A stretch of DNA of 64,000 nt, taken from positions 62,001 through 126,000 of the forward strand of contig NZ_FYAU01000020.1 in NCBI RefSeq assembly GCF_900185725.1, in the 5' to 3' direction. A model generated the notes under the pieces. The model had not been told where the DNA came from. It worked only from the letters and a program-made list of their open reading frames with translations, and did not search any database. The position numbers were made by a program, and so were the translations under genes. The DNA comes from Stappia sp. TSB10P1A (GTDB taxonomy: Bacteria; Pseudomonadota; Alphaproteobacteria; Rhizobiales; Stappiaceae). Positions 9,447-20,042 of the stretch are shown here, piece after piece (the first letter of the stretch is position 1; each line of letters begins with the position of its first letter).

Positions 9447-10870
9447 GCGAAGGACGCCTGATTGTCGGTCCCTTCAACCGGGTTGAGGGGGACCTTGAGG
9501 TGCATCTCGACCTGGCCGACGGGCGAGTGCGCAGCGCCCGCGTCAACGCCCCGCTCTATCGCGGCTTCGAGCGGATGCTCGAGGGCAAGGACCCGCGCGA
9601 TGCGCTCACCATCACGCCGCGCATCTGCGGCATCTGTTCGATCAGCCAGTCGGCCGCCGCCGCCCGGGCGCTGGCGGACGCGATGGGCCTTGCCCCCTCG
9701 CCGCAGGGCCTTTTGGTGGCGCAACTGATCCATGCGGTGGAGAATGTCAGCGACCACCTGACCCATTTCAACCTGTTCTTCATGCCGGACTTCACCCGCC
9801 CGGCCTATGCGGCGCGGCCCTGGCACGGGCAGGCGGTCTCCCGCTTCACGGCGATGGAGGGCAGCGCGCAGCGGGCGGCGGTCGAGGCGCGGGCGGGGCT
9901 GATGCACATCCTCGGCATGCTGGCGGGCAAGTGGCCGCACACGCTGGCGATCCAGCCGGGCGGGGTCACCCGCGCGCCCGGCCCGCGCGACAAGGTGCGG
10001 CTGGCAACCCATCTGCGCGCCTTCCGCCGCTATCTGGAGACGGTGGTGTTCGGGGCTGATGTCGAGGCTTTCGCGGACCTTGCCTCCGCCGACGAGCTGA
10101 TGCGCTGGACCGGCGGCGATGCCGGCCTGTTCCTGGAGATCGCCGCCGACACGCAGCTTGCCGGGCTGGGGCGCGGTGCCGGCCGCTATCTCAGCTTCGG
10201 CGCCTATCCGCTGGCGGGCGGCTACGGGTTCCGCCCCGGCGTCTGGGAGGGCGGCTTGAGGCCGCTCGATACGGGCGCGGTGATCGAGGATGTCAGCCAT
10301 GCCTGGATGCTGGGCGACGCCGCGCACCCCTTGGCCGGCGCGACCCTTCCCGACGAGGACATGCGCGAGGACGCCTATAGCTGGTGCAAGGCGCCGCGCC
10401 TGTCGGGGCAGCCGATGGAAACGGGAGCGCTGGCGCGGCAGGTGGTCGACGGCCATCCGCTGGCGCTCGATCTGGCGCACCAGGGGGGCGTGCTGGCGCG
10501 GGTGGCGGCGCGGCTACTGGAGATTGCCCGCACCCAGATCCTGATGGAGCACCTGGTCGCCGCCATCGAGCCGGGTGCGGGCTTCATGGTATCCGGCCGC
10601 CTGCCGCAGCGCGCTGTCGGCGTCGGCCTGGTCGAGGCGGCGCGCGGCGCGCTCGGACACTGGCTGCGGATCGAGGGCGGCCGCATCGTCGGCTACCAGA
10701 TCATCGCCCCGACCACCTGGAACTTCAGCCCGCGCGATGCCGCCGGCATTCCGGGGCCGCTGGAGGCGGCGCTGGTGGGCACGCCGGTGGAGGACGGCGA
10801 GAGCACGCCGGTCGCGGTCCAGCATGTGGTCCGCTCCTTCGATCCCTGCATGGTTTGCACCGTGCACTGA
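9443..10870 (+). CDS. hupV: Regulatory (H2-sensing) [NiFe]-hydrogenase large subunit HupV
   Basis: Carries the NiFe site of the H2 sensor. Nickel ligands sit in RICGIC (Cys62, Cys65) and in the C-terminal DPCMVCTVH (Cys469, Cys472). The protein ends exactly at His475 with no extra peptide, the family rule for sensor hydrogenases, which mature without HupD-type proteolysis. The start at the ATG overlapping the hupU stop gives 475 residues, the usual length. Confidence 0.95.
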   Translation: MSEGRLIVGPFNRVEGDLEVHLDLADGRVRSARVNAPLYRGFERMLEGKDPRDALTITPRICGICSISQSAAAARALADAMGLAPSPQGLLVAQLIHAVENVSDHLTHFNLFFMPDFTRPAYAARPWHGQAVSRFTAMEGSAQRAAVEARAGLMHILGMLAGKWPHTLAIQPGGVTRAPGPRDKVRLATHLRAFRRYLETVVFGADVEAFADLASADELMRWTGGDAGLFLEIAADTQLAGLGRGAGRYLSFGAYPLAGGYGFRPGVWEGGLRPLDTGAVIEDVSHAWMLGDAAHPLAGATLPDEDMREDAYSWCKAPRLSGQPMETGALARQVVDGHPLALDLAHQGGVLARVAARLLEIARTQILMEHLVAAIEPGAGFMVSGRLPQRAVGVGLVEAARGALGHWLRIEGGRIVGYQIIAPTTWNFSPRDAAGIPGPLEAALVGTPVEDGESTPVAVQHVVRSFDPCMVCTVH

Positions 10871-10888
10871 GGCTAGCGGGAGGCGGTC

Positions 10889-13159
10889 ATGGTCGAAGGC
10901 TGGATCATCCGGGTGCGTGGCCAGGTGCAGGGGGTCGGCTTCCGTCCCTTCGTCTGGACGCTGGCCCGCCGACACGGCCTGCGCGGCTTCGTGCTGAACG
11001 ATCCGGAAGGGGTGCTGATCCATGCCGCCGGACCGGGCATCGACAAGCCGGACAGCGAGGGGCCGGGTCTCGATGCCTTCGCTCTGGCGTTGCGGACGCA
11101 GGCGCCGCCGCTCGCCCGCGTCGACGCGGTCGAGTGCCGGCCGGCCCGCTTCGACGACCTGCCGCCGACCTTCGAGATCCGCGCCTCGGCCGGTTCGGGC
11201 GCCGAGACCCGGGTGACGCCGGATGCGGCAACCTGCGCCGCCTGCGCGGCGGAAATCGTCGAGCCGGGCCGCCGCCGGGGTTATGCCTTCACCAATTGCA
11301 CCCATTGCGGTCCGCGCTATTCGATCCTGTGCAGCCTGCCCTATGACCGCGCCCGCACCGCCATGTCGGTCTTTGCCATGTGCCCGGATTGCGTGGCGGA
11401 GTATTCCGACCCTGCCGACCGGCGCTTCCACGCCCAGCCGATCGCCTGCCCGGCCTGCGGGCCGAGGCTGTGCTACGAGGAGGGCGGGCGCGAGCGTCCC
11501 GGCGATCCCCTGACGCTGGCGGTGGAGCGGCTGCGGGCGGGCGGGATCGTCGCGGTCAAGGGGCTTGGCGGCTTTCACCTGGCCTGCGACGCCGGCAATG
11601 CCGACAGTCTCGCCCTGCTGCGCCGGCGCAAGCGCCGCCCGGCCAAGCCCTTCGCGCTGATGGCCGCAGAGGCGCATCTTGCGGCGGTGGCCGATCTGTC
11701 GCCGGCGGCGCTGGCGCTGCTGCGCGATCCGGCCGCGCCTGTGGTGCTGGTCCCCTCCCGCCGGGTGCTGCCCGAAGCGGTGGCGCCGGGCATGACCTCG
11801 CTCGGCGTCATGCTGCCCTACACGCCCCTGCACCACCTGCTGCTCGCCGCGTTCGGCGGCGTGCTGGTGATGACCTCCGGCAACCTCTCCGGCGAGCCGC
11901 AGGTGATCGGCAACGACGAGGCGCGCGAGAAGCTTGCCGCCTTTGCCGACGGGTTCCTGCTGCATGACCGCGACATCCTGCGCCGTCTCGACGATGGGGT
12001 GGAGCGGGCCGAGCCGCCGATGGTGCTGCGTCGCGCCCGCGGCCGGGTTCCCGGCACGCTGCCCCTGCCGCTCGGTTTCGGCGCCGGACCGCAGGTTCTG
12101 GCGCTGGGCGGCCAGATGAAGGGCGCCGTCTGCCTCGTCAAGAACGGCCAGGCGCTGCTGTCGCAGCATCTCGGCGACCTCGACGATGCCCTGACGCTGG
12201 ACGAGTTCCACAAGGCCATCGCCGATTGCACGGCGCTGTTCGACCATCGGCCCGAGCGGGTCGCCATCGACCTGCATCCGGACTACCGGGCAAGCCAGGC
12301 GGGCGAGGCGACGGGCCTGCCGGTGACCCGCGTCCAGCATCACCACGCCCATCTCGCCGCCTGCCTTGCCGACAATCTCTGGCCGTCGGATGCCGGGCCG
12401 GTGGCCGGGATCGTGCTCGACGGCACCGGCCTTGGGACCGACGGCACGCTGTGGGGCGGCGAGGTGCTGCTCGGCGACTATGGCGAGTTCGAACGGATCT
12501 GCCGGCTGCGCCCCGCACCGCTGGCCGGCGGCGACCGCGCCGCGCTGGAGCCCTGGCGCAACCTGCTGGCGCGCCTCGACCAGGCGGAACTCGCGGGAGG
12601 CGCGGACGATCTCGCGCAGCGGCTGATGGCCGGCCGGCCGGTGGAGCAACTGCGCGCCGCCCTGCGCGCGGGGATCAACGCGCCGCTGTCCTCCTCCGCC
12701 GGGCGTCTGTTCGATGCGGTTGCCGCCGCGCTCGGCCTTTGCCCCGACGCGCAGAGCTACGAGGGCGAGGCGGCGATGCGGCTGGAGGCGATGGCGGTGA
12801 GCGCGCCCGCCTATCCGTTCGCGGTGAGCGGGGGGGAGATCGACCCCGCGCCGATGATCCGCGCCCTGCTTGCGGATCTGGCGGGGGGCACCTCCCCGGC
12901 ACGGATCGCCGGCGCGTTCCATGCGGGGCTCGCCCGCGCCTTCTGCGTGCCGGCTCGCGATCTCGTCGAAACGGGGCGGGCGCGGGCGGTCGCGCTCACC
13001 GGCGGCTGTTTCCAGAATGCCCGGCTGCTCGAGGCCTGTCAGGCCGAACTGTCCGGCCTGCCGGTGCTGGTCCATCGCCAGGTGCCGGCCAATGACGGGG
13101 GCCTTGCCCTGGGCCAGGCCCTCGTCTGCCTTGCCCGCGCCGGGGCGGAAGCGGGCTGA
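10889..13159 (+). CDS. hypF: Carbamoyltransferase HypF (hydrogenase cyanide-ligand synthesis)
   Basis: Uses carbamoyl phosphate to make the carbamoyl-AMP that is passed to HypE for the CN ligands of the NiFe site. Domains in order: acylphosphatase (about 5-90, [13 protein letters not shown]), two zinc fingers (CAAC...CTHC and CPDC...CPAC, about 113-195), a YrdC-like domain (about 205-390) and the carbamoyltransferase domain with [12 protein letters not shown] and a late GGCFQN segment. The full length of 756 residues is kept. It sits between hupV and hupS, exactly as in R. capsulatus. Confidence 0.96.
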   Translation: MVEGWIIRVRGQVQGVGFRPFVWTLARRHGLRGFVLNDPEGVLIHAAGPGIDKPDSEGPGLDAFALALRTQAPPLARVDAVECRPARFDDLPPTFEIRASAGSGAETRVTPDAATCAACAAEIVEPGRRRGYAFTNCTHCGPRYSILCSLPYDRARTAMSVFAMCPDCVAEYSDPADRRFHAQPIACPACGPRLCYEEGGRERPGDPLTLAVERLRAGGIVAVKGLGGFHLACDAGNADSLALLRRRKRRPAKPFALMAAEAHLAAVADLSPAALALLRDPAAPVVLVPSRRVLPEAVAPGMTSLGVMLPYTPLHHLLLAAFGGVLVMTSGNLSGEPQVIGNDEAREKLAAFADGFLLHDRDILRRLDDGVERAEPPMVLRRARGRVPGTLPLPLGFGAGPQVLALGGQMKGAVCLVKNGQALLSQHLGDLDDALTLDEFHKAIADCTALFDHRPERVAIDLHPDYRASQAGEATGLPVTRVQHHHAHLAACLADNLWPSDAGPVAGIVLDGTGLGTDGTLWGGEVLLGDYGEFERICRLRPAPLAGGDRAALEPWRNLLARLDQAELAGGADDLAQRLMAGRPVEQLRAALRAGINAPLSSSAGRLFDAVAAALGLCPDAQSYEGEAAMRLEAMAVSAPAYPFAVSGGEIDPAPMIRALLADLAGGTSPARIAGAFHAGLARAFCVPARDLVETGRARAVALTGGCFQNARLLEACQAELSGLPVLVHRQVPANDGGLALGQALVCLARAGAEAG

Positions 13160-13362
13160 CCGCCTGGCTCTGTCCGGCGGTCAGGGGCTTGACATGCGTC
13201 GGACGCGAAAAATCCGAAAAATCGGATCAAGCTGTTGATATCAAAAAGGTAATTTTTATTTCTGCGTCAGGTGTTTTTCTGCAGGCGCGGGGAGGGCGCG
13301 GCACGACATCATCCTCTCGGTACGGTCGAAACACGACATTTCACGCACCGAGGGAGGACACC
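13160..13362 (+). promoter_or_regulatory. hupS promoter region with IHF-like site and inverted repeats
   Basis: This 203-bp gap before hupS is markedly AT-rich around 13205-13275. It holds a perfect inverted repeat ATCCGA-N4-TCGGAT at 13212-13227, overlapping an IHF-consensus core ATCAANNNNTTG at 13226-13237, followed by the palindrome TTGATATCAA at 13235-13244 (close to the TTG-N5-CAA reported for R. capsulatus HupR, but with N4). I see no GG-N10-GC sigma-54 promoter. The layout fits an IHF-assisted, sigma-70-type promoter under HupR, as known for R. capsulatus hupSL. Confidence 0.5.
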
Positions 13363-14448
13363 TTGTCGCAAGTCGAAACCTTTTACGACGTGATGCGGCG
13401 CCAGGGCATTACCCGGCGAAGCTTCATGAAATACTGCAGCCTGACGGCGGCCGCGCTCGGCCTGGGCCCGTCTTTCGTTCCCAAGATCGCCCATGCGATG
13501 GAGACCAAGCCGCGCACGCCGGTGATCTGGATCCACGGCCTGGAATGCACCTGCTGCTCGGAGAGCTTCATCCGCTCGGCCCATCCGCTGGCCAAGGATG
13601 TGGTGCTGTCGATGATCAGCCTCGACTATGACGACACGCTGATGGCGGCGGCCGGCCATGCGGCCGAGGCGGCGCTGCAGGACACGATCGACCGGTACAA
13701 GGGCAACTATATCCTCGCCGTCGAGGGCAATCCGCCGCTCAACGAGGACGGCATGTACTGCATCGTCGGCGGCAAGCCGTTCGTCGACCAGTTGCGCCAT
13801 GCGGCCGAGCATGCCAAGGCGATCATCTCGTGGGGCGCCTGCGCCTCCTATGGCTGCGTGCAGGCGGCGGCGCCCAACCCGACCCGCGCGACGCCGGTGC
13901 ACAAGGTCATCCTCGACAAGCCGATCATCAAGGTGCCGGGCTGCCCGCCGATCGCCGAGGTGATGACCGGCGTCATCACCTATATGCTGACCTTCGACCG
14001 GCTACCGACGCTCGACCGTCAGGGGCGCCCGGCGATGTTCTATTCCCAGCGCATCCACGACAAGTGCTATCGCCGGCCGCATTTCGACGCCGGCCAGTTC
14101 GTCGAGACCTGGGACGACGAAGGCGCCCGCAAGGGCTTCTGCCTCTACAAGATGGGCTGCAAGGGACCGACCACCTACAACGCCTGCTCCACCATCCGCT
14201 GGAACGAGGGTGTCTCCTTCCCGATCCAGTCGGGCCATGGCTGCATCGGCTGCTCGGAGGACGGGTTCTGGGATCAGGGCAGCTTCTATGACCGGCTGAC
14301 CAACATCAAGCAGTTCGGGGTCGAGGCGAATGCCGATCAGGTGGGCATGACGGCCGCCGGCGTCGTCGGCGGCGCCGTGGCGGTGCATGCGGCGGTCTCG
14401 GCGCTGAAGCGCGCGCAGAAGAAGACCCAGGACAAGGTGGAGGCTTGA
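13363..14448 (+). CDS. hupS: Uptake [NiFe]-hydrogenase small subunit HupS, six-Cys (O2-tolerant type)
   Basis: Fe-S subunit of the membrane-bound H2-oxidising enzyme, exported folded by Tat. The TTG start is chosen for the GGGAGG site 5 nt upstream and the family-typical N-terminus; the 361-residue precursor has the twin-arginine motif ITRRSFMKY (Arg18-Arg19) and probable cleavage after AHA (43-45). Proximal-cluster cysteines are Cys62, Cys64 and Cys65 (ECTCCSES) plus Cys160 and Cys165 (CASYGC). In mature numbering these are 17, 19, 20, 115 and 120, the pattern of O2-tolerant enzymes with a [4Fe-3S] cluster. A C-terminal hydrophobic helix anchors it to the membrane. Confidence 0.96.
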   Translation: MSQVETFYDVMRRQGITRRSFMKYCSLTAAALGLGPSFVPKIAHAMETKPRTPVIWIHGLECTCCSESFIRSAHPLAKDVVLSMISLDYDDTLMAAAGHAAEAALQDTIDRYKGNYILAVEGNPPLNEDGMYCIVGGKPFVDQLRHAAEHAKAIISWGACASYGCVQAAAPNPTRATPVHKVILDKPIIKVPGCPPIAEVMTGVITYMLTFDRLPTLDRQGRPAMFYSQRIHDKCYRRPHFDAGQFVETWDDEGARKGFCLYKMGCKGPTTYNACSTIRWNEGVSFPIQSGHGCIGCSEDGFWDQGSFYDRLTNIKQFGVEANADQVGMTAAGVVGGAVAVHAAVSALKRAQKKTQDKVEA

Positions 14449-14452
14449 AACG

Positions 14453-16243
<1,791 letters not shown>

Positions 16244-16256
16244 GGGAGGGAACCCC

Positions 16257-16826
16257 ATGAATTACGCAGTCTTTCTGGGAGCCCTGCTCCTGTCGACCCC
16301 GGCCCTGGCCCATACCGGCCATGGCGAGACCTCCGGTCTCCTCGCCGGGCTCCTGCACCCGGTCCTCGGCCTCGACCATCTGCTGGCGATGGTGGCGGTC
16401 GGCATCTGGTCGGGCCTTGCCCTGCCCCGGCATCTCTGGGGCGGGGCGGCCGCCTTCCTCGGCGCCATGCTGGCGGGGGCGGGCCTCGCCTTCGCCGGGA
16501 TCGCCATGCCGGCGGTCGAGACGCTGATCCTCGCCTCGGTGGTGATCTTCGGCCTCCTGGTGCTGGTGGCGAAGCCGGACATGCCGGCCGCGCTCACGGT
16601 TGCGGCGCTCGTCGCGATCGGCTTCTTCGCGCTCGGCCACGGCCATGCCCATGCCAGCGAGGCGGAGGGCGGCGCCATCGCCTATGTCGCGGGCTTCGTG
16701 ATCGCCACCTCGCTCCTGCATGTGGCGGGCATCGGCGTCGCGCGCGGCATCGCCGGCAAGCTGGTGCTGCAGCGCGTCCTGGGCGGCGCCATCGCGGTCG
16801 CCGGCCTGCTGCTGGCCGCATCATGA
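16257..16826 (+). CDS. hupE: HupE/UreJ-family membrane protein
   Basis: Small multi-span protein of the HupE/UreJ family, whose members are linked to nickel supply for hydrogenase or urease. An N-terminal signal-like helix is followed by HTGHG and the family signature HPVLGLDHLLAMVAVG (about residues 36-51), then roughly six hydrophobic segments across 189 residues, with a His-rich turn GHGHAHASE near 125. It lies between hupL and hupC. Nickel transport is known for the rhizobial homologue but is inferred here. Confidence 0.9.
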   Translation: MNYAVFLGALLLSTPALAHTGHGETSGLLAGLLHPVLGLDHLLAMVAVGIWSGLALPRHLWGGAAAFLGAMLAGAGLAFAGIAMPAVETLILASVVIFGLLVLVAKPDMPAALTVAALVAIGFFALGHGHAHASEAEGGAIAYVAGFVIATSLLHVAGIGVARGIAGKLVLQRVLGGAIAVAGLLLAAS

Positions 16827-16836
16827 GGAGGCGGAG

Positions 16837-17565
16837 ATGAACAAGGACAGCCATGCCCTCGAACTGGAGGCGGAACTCGCTTCGGCCCAGCGGCAGTCAT
16901 CGGTCTATGTCTACGAGGCGCCGGTACGGATCTGGCACTGGGTGAACGCGGCGGCGATCCTGGTCCTGTGCGTGACCGGGTATTTCATCGGCAGCCCGCC
17001 GCCCTCGGTCGGCCAGCACGAGGCCTATGACCAGTTCCTCTTCGGCTATATCCGCTTCGCGCATTTCGCCGCGGGGATGATCCTGACCGTCGGGTTTCTC
17101 GGCCGCATCTACTGGGCGATCTTCGGCAATCACCATGCCCGGCAGCTCTTCTATCTGCCGGTGCTGAACGGGCACTGGTGGCGCGAGATCTGGTTTGAGA
17201 TCCGCTGGTATCTGTTCCTGGAGAGCGAGCCGAAGAAATATGTCGGCCACAATCCGCTGGCCCAGCTCGCCATGTTCTTCTTCATCACGATCGGCGTGAG
17301 CTTCATGATCGTGACCGGCATGGCGCTTTACGCAGAAGGGGCGGGCCAGGGGTCGCTGTACGACGATCTGTTCGGCTGGGTCATCGGCCTTGTCGGCAAC
17401 ACCCAGCGGCTCCACACGCTGCATCATCTCGGCATGTGGTGGATCGTGATCTTCATGATCGTGCATATCTATGTCGCGATCCGCGAGGACATCATGAGCC
17501 GGCAGTCGATCGTCTCGACGATGATCTCCGGCCACAGGACCTTCAAGGACGACCGCATGGACTGA
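16837..17565 (+). CDS. hupC: Ni/Fe-hydrogenase b-type cytochrome subunit HupC
   Basis: Membrane di-haem cytochrome b that anchors HupSL and passes electrons to the quinone pool. The ATG at 16837 follows GGAGGCGGAG and gives 242 residues. Four transmembrane helices are visible, with histidines positioned for haem binding: RIWHWVN near the start, RFAHFAAG in the second helix, and LHHLGMWW plus MIVHIYVA in the last. It immediately follows hupE and closes the first hup transcription block, before a 269-bp gap. Confidence 0.95.
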   Translation: MNKDSHALELEAELASAQRQSSVYVYEAPVRIWHWVNAAAILVLCVTGYFIGSPPPSVGQHEAYDQFLFGYIRFAHFAAGMILTVGFLGRIYWAIFGNHHARQLFYLPVLNGHWWREIWFEIRWYLFLESEPKKYVGHNPLAQLAMFFFITIGVSFMIVTGMALYAEGAGQGSLYDDLFGWVIGLVGNTQRLHTLHHLGMWWIVIFMIVHIYVAIREDIMSRQSIVSTMISGHRTFKDDRMD

Positions 17566-17834
17566 ACGTCCCGTTCGGGTGGCGGCGGAATGCCGTCACC
17601 CGACTCACGCCGAGAGGGTGGAAGATTTCTTTCCATAGATTGTCGTTTTTGGAAGGGTGATTTGCGGCTTACTGTTGTCGCGAGGGGCGAAAAATCCGCC
17701 TATCTCCTTGTAGCAATTGATAAATAATATTTATTAGCGGTTCGCGGAAAAACCTGCCGCCGAACCGGCGGTTGGCCTAGTCTTCCCTCAAAGGGCAAAA
17801 GCCCGCATGCGAGCACCGTTCCGGGGAGGGGGAC
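17566..17834 (+). promoter_or_regulatory. Intergenic region before hupD with AT-rich palindrome
   Basis: In relatives hupD usually follows hupC closely; here there is a 269-bp gap. It contains an AT-rich stretch with a near-perfect palindrome (7-bp arms ATAAATA/TATTTAT around one base, 17720-17734) and, after it, a GC stem CCGCCGaaCCGGCGG-like at about 17757-17771. I find no convincing -35/-10 pair. The region may hold a second promoter for hupDFGHJK and the hyp genes. Confidence 0.35.
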
Positions 17835-18452
17835 ATGCCAGCGACCGAACCATCTTCCATTCTTGTTCTGGGCATTGGCAACGTCCTGTGGGCCGACGAA
17901 GGCTTCGGCGTGCGCTGCGTCGAGGCGCTGGCCTCCGCCGTCGCCCTGCCGGAGCGCGTCCGCCTGCTCGATGGCGGCACGCAGGGGCTCTATCTCCTGC
18001 CGTTTCTGGAGGAGGCGGATGCCCTTCTCGTCTTCGATGCCATCGATTACGGCCTGGAGCCCGGCACGCTGAAGCTGGTGCGCGACGACGAGGTGCCCGC
18101 CTTCATGGGCGCCAGGAAGATGAGCCTTCACCAGACCGGTTTCCAGGACGTGATTGCCACCGCGCAACTGCTCGGGCGCTGTCCGCACAAGCTCACGCTG
18201 ATCGGCTGCCAGCCGGTGGAGCTGGAGGATTACGGCGGCGGTCTGCGGCCGCAGGTCGCCGAGGCCATTCCCGGCGCGCTGGACCTCGCCCGCGCCGAAC
18301 TGGCCGCCTGGGGTGTGGAGATTGCCGCCGGCCGCAGCGCGGCCGATCTTGCCGATCCCTCGATCCGCCGCACCGCCTATGAGCAGGGGCGTCCCTCGGC
18401 GGAGGAGGCCTGCCGCACCGGCGACGCCCGCTTCTTCCCCGGGAGCCTGTGA
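17835..18452 (+). CDS. hupD: Hydrogenase maturation endopeptidase HupD
   Basis: Cleaves the C-terminal tail of HupL once nickel is in place. The N-terminal ILVLGIGNVLWADEGFGVR contains the nickel-sensing Glu22; FDAIDYG supplies the second acidic ligand and SLHQTGFQD the histidine, as in HybD/HyaD proteases. At 205 residues it is normal in length. The ribosome site is GGGGAGGGGG. Its stop overlaps the hupF start (TGATG). Confidence 0.95.
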   Translation: MPATEPSSILVLGIGNVLWADEGFGVRCVEALASAVALPERVRLLDGGTQGLYLLPFLEEADALLVFDAIDYGLEPGTLKLVRDDEVPAFMGARKMSLHQTGFQDVIATAQLLGRCPHKLTLIGCQPVELEDYGGGLRPQVAEAIPGALDLARAELAAWGVEIAAGRSAADLADPSIRRTAYEQGRPSAEEACRTGDARFFPGSL

Positions 18453-18772
18453 TGTGCATCGGCGAGCCGGCGCGGCTCGTCTCTCGCGACGGGATCGCCG
18501 GCACGGCGACGATCGACGGCCGGGAGACCCTGATCGACCTCTCGCTGACGCCCGACGCGAAGGCGGGCGACTGGCTTCTCTGCTTTCTCGGCACGGCCCG
18601 CGAGATCATCGCAGCGCAGGAGGCGGCGGCGGTCGCCGCCGCGCTGGAGGGCCTGCGGCGGGTCATGGCCGGCCAGGATCCGGGCGCGGCCTTTGCCGAC
18701 CTGGACGCGCGGGAACCCGAACTGCCGCCCCATCTTCAGGCCGCTCTCGCGGCCGGTCACAGCCAGGGATGA
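18452..18772 (+). CDS. hupF: Hydrogenase chaperone HupF (HypC family)
   Basis: HypC-like chaperone specific to uptake hydrogenase assembly; the rhizobial homologue protects HupL under oxygen. The N-terminal MCIGEP includes the conserved Cys2 used to hold the Fe(CN)2CO unit. It is 106 residues long, longer than HypC (96 residues here) because of a charged C-terminal extension. I prefer the ATG overlapping the hupD stop to the GTG three bases earlier because Cys must be at position 2. Confidence 0.93.
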   Translation: MCIGEPARLVSRDGIAGTATIDGRETLIDLSLTPDAKAGDWLLCFLGTAREIIAAQEAAAVAAALEGLRRVMAGQDPGAAFADLDAREPELPPHLQAALAAGHSQG

Positions 18773-19209
18773 TCCTCATGCACGATCCGTCCGGCGCCGC
18801 CCTTGCCTCCGGCGCCTCTCTCTCGCACCCGCTTCTGCGCCGCCTCGTCGACGATCTCGGCTGGCCGCTGCTGGCAAGCCTGGACGAGGTCTCGGCCTTC
18901 ACGGCGCGGCCCGGAACCCACTGCCTTCTCGTTCCCGGCAATCCGGCCCGCAACCTGGAGACTGCCGATGCGGCGGTGGTCCTGCCGGAGCTGCGCATGG
19001 CGTTTCAGGGCGTGTTCGACTGCGCGCTCGTCGACGACGCGGTGGAGGCGCAGGTGCGCGAGACCTTCAACGCCCTGAAGACGCCGGGCTTCCTGTTCTT
19101 TGCGGAAGGGACCTATCTCGGATCGATCCAGAAGATCCGCGATTGGGACGACTACATGGTGCACCTGCCGCGCCTGCTTGGCCTCAGAACCCCGGAGCGG
19201 ATGCAATGA
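18769..19209 (+). CDS. hupG: Hydrogenase small-subunit maturation protein HupG
   Basis: Thioredoxin-fold family HupG/HyaE, thought to escort the Tat-exported small subunit during assembly. There are 146 residues, beginning at the ATG that overlaps the hupF stop; a second in-frame ATG at 18778 is possible. Visible features are a helical start, SHPLLRRLVDDLGWPLL and the late KTPGFLFFAEGTYLG. There is no CxxC, as usual for this family. It overlaps hupH by 4 nt. Confidence 0.9.
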   Translation: MILMHDPSGAALASGASLSHPLLRRLVDDLGWPLLASLDEVSAFTARPGTHCLLVPGNPARNLETADAAVVLPELRMAFQGVFDCALVDDAVEAQVRETFNALKTPGFLFFAEGTYLGSIQKIRDWDDYMVHLPRLLGLRTPERMQ

Positions 19210-20042
19210 GCAACGGATTCCTGTTTCCTCCGGTCGGATTCGGACCCGGTTCCCAGCCCGACGACGACGAGGAACTGTCCTATATGGCGCTGCCGTCGGG
19301 CATGCGCACCTATGTACCGCATCTGCCCGAGGTGGGAGATCCCTCGCAGGTCACGCCGGCGCTGAAGACGCTGGCCGATATCGCCGGAGCCTGCGAGATC
19401 GCCGCCGCCGCCGGCGGCGAGCGCGCCGAGTTCGACCTGTCGGGCATGGACCCGGCGAGCCGGGCGCTGATGGCCGAGACGCTCGGCCAGGGCGAAGTGT
19501 CGATGAAGCTGAGGGGCGTGCCGGCCCTGATGGTCCAGGAAAGCGTCTTCGCCGGGGTCTGGATGCTGGCGGGGGCCGGCATCGACCGCATCGAGGTCGG
19601 ACCGGTCCCGGCCGAGGCGATCCGGCGCGCCCATGGCGGCGGAGCCCCGGCGCCGATGCTCTCCGCGCCGCGCCCGGCCGGCGTCGTCAATGCGCCCGCC
19701 CTGCTGGCGGAACTGGCGGACCAGTCGGCGAGCTGGCAGCCGGGCCGGCTGCCGCATGTGGTCAATCTCTCGCTGCTGCCGCATACGGAGGAGGATCTCC
19801 TGTGGCTGGATGCGGCGCTCGGCAAGGGGGCGGTCACCATCCTGTCGCGCGGCTACGGCAACTGCCGGATCAGCGCCTGCGCCCTGCCGCAGGTCTGGCG
19901 GGTGCAGTTCTTCAATTCGATGGACGCGCTGATCCTCGACACGTTCGAGGTGACGACCATTCCCGAAGTGGCGCTCGCCGCCCCGGAGGACCTTGCCGAC
20001 AGCGGCGGGCGCATCCGTGAGGTTCTGGAGGCGATCCGATGA
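19206..20042 (+). CDS. hupH: Hydrogenase expression/formation protein HupH
   Basis: HupH/HyaF family protein needed for small-subunit maturation, including under oxygen in rhizobia. The 278-residue protein begins at the ATG overlapping the hupG stop. A conserved C-terminal half contains LSRGYGNCRISACALPQVWRVQ in two short blocks, with two cysteines. Its biochemical role is not known in detail. It overlaps the next gene by 4 nt. Confidence 0.92.
   Translation: MSNGFLFPPVGFGPGSQPDDDEELSYMALPSGMRTYVPHLPEVGDPSQVTPALKTLADIAGACEIAAAAGGERAEFDLSGMDPASRALMAETLGQGEVSMKLRGVPALMVQESVFAGVWMLAGAGIDRIEVGPVPAEAIRRAHGGGAPAPMLSAPRPAGVVNAPALLAELADQSASWQPGRLPHVVNLSLLPHTEEDLLWLDAALGKGAVTILSRGYGNCRISACALPQVWRVQFFNSMDALILDTFEVTTIPEVALAAPEDLADSGGRIREVLEAIR

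Noticed and set aside
10514-13075. 853-codon open frame opposite hypF and the end of hupV.
   Set aside because: No recognisable domain; complete overlap with well-conserved hydrogenase genes.
13160-13362. Possible sigma-54 promoter upstream of hupS.
   Set aside because: No GG-N10-GC pair was found; the closest match (GGTGTTTTTCTGC) has N9 spacing.
17717-17730. FNR-type site upstream of hupD (TTGAT half-site).
   Set aside because: The second half (AATAT) does not match ATCAA, so only one half-site is present.
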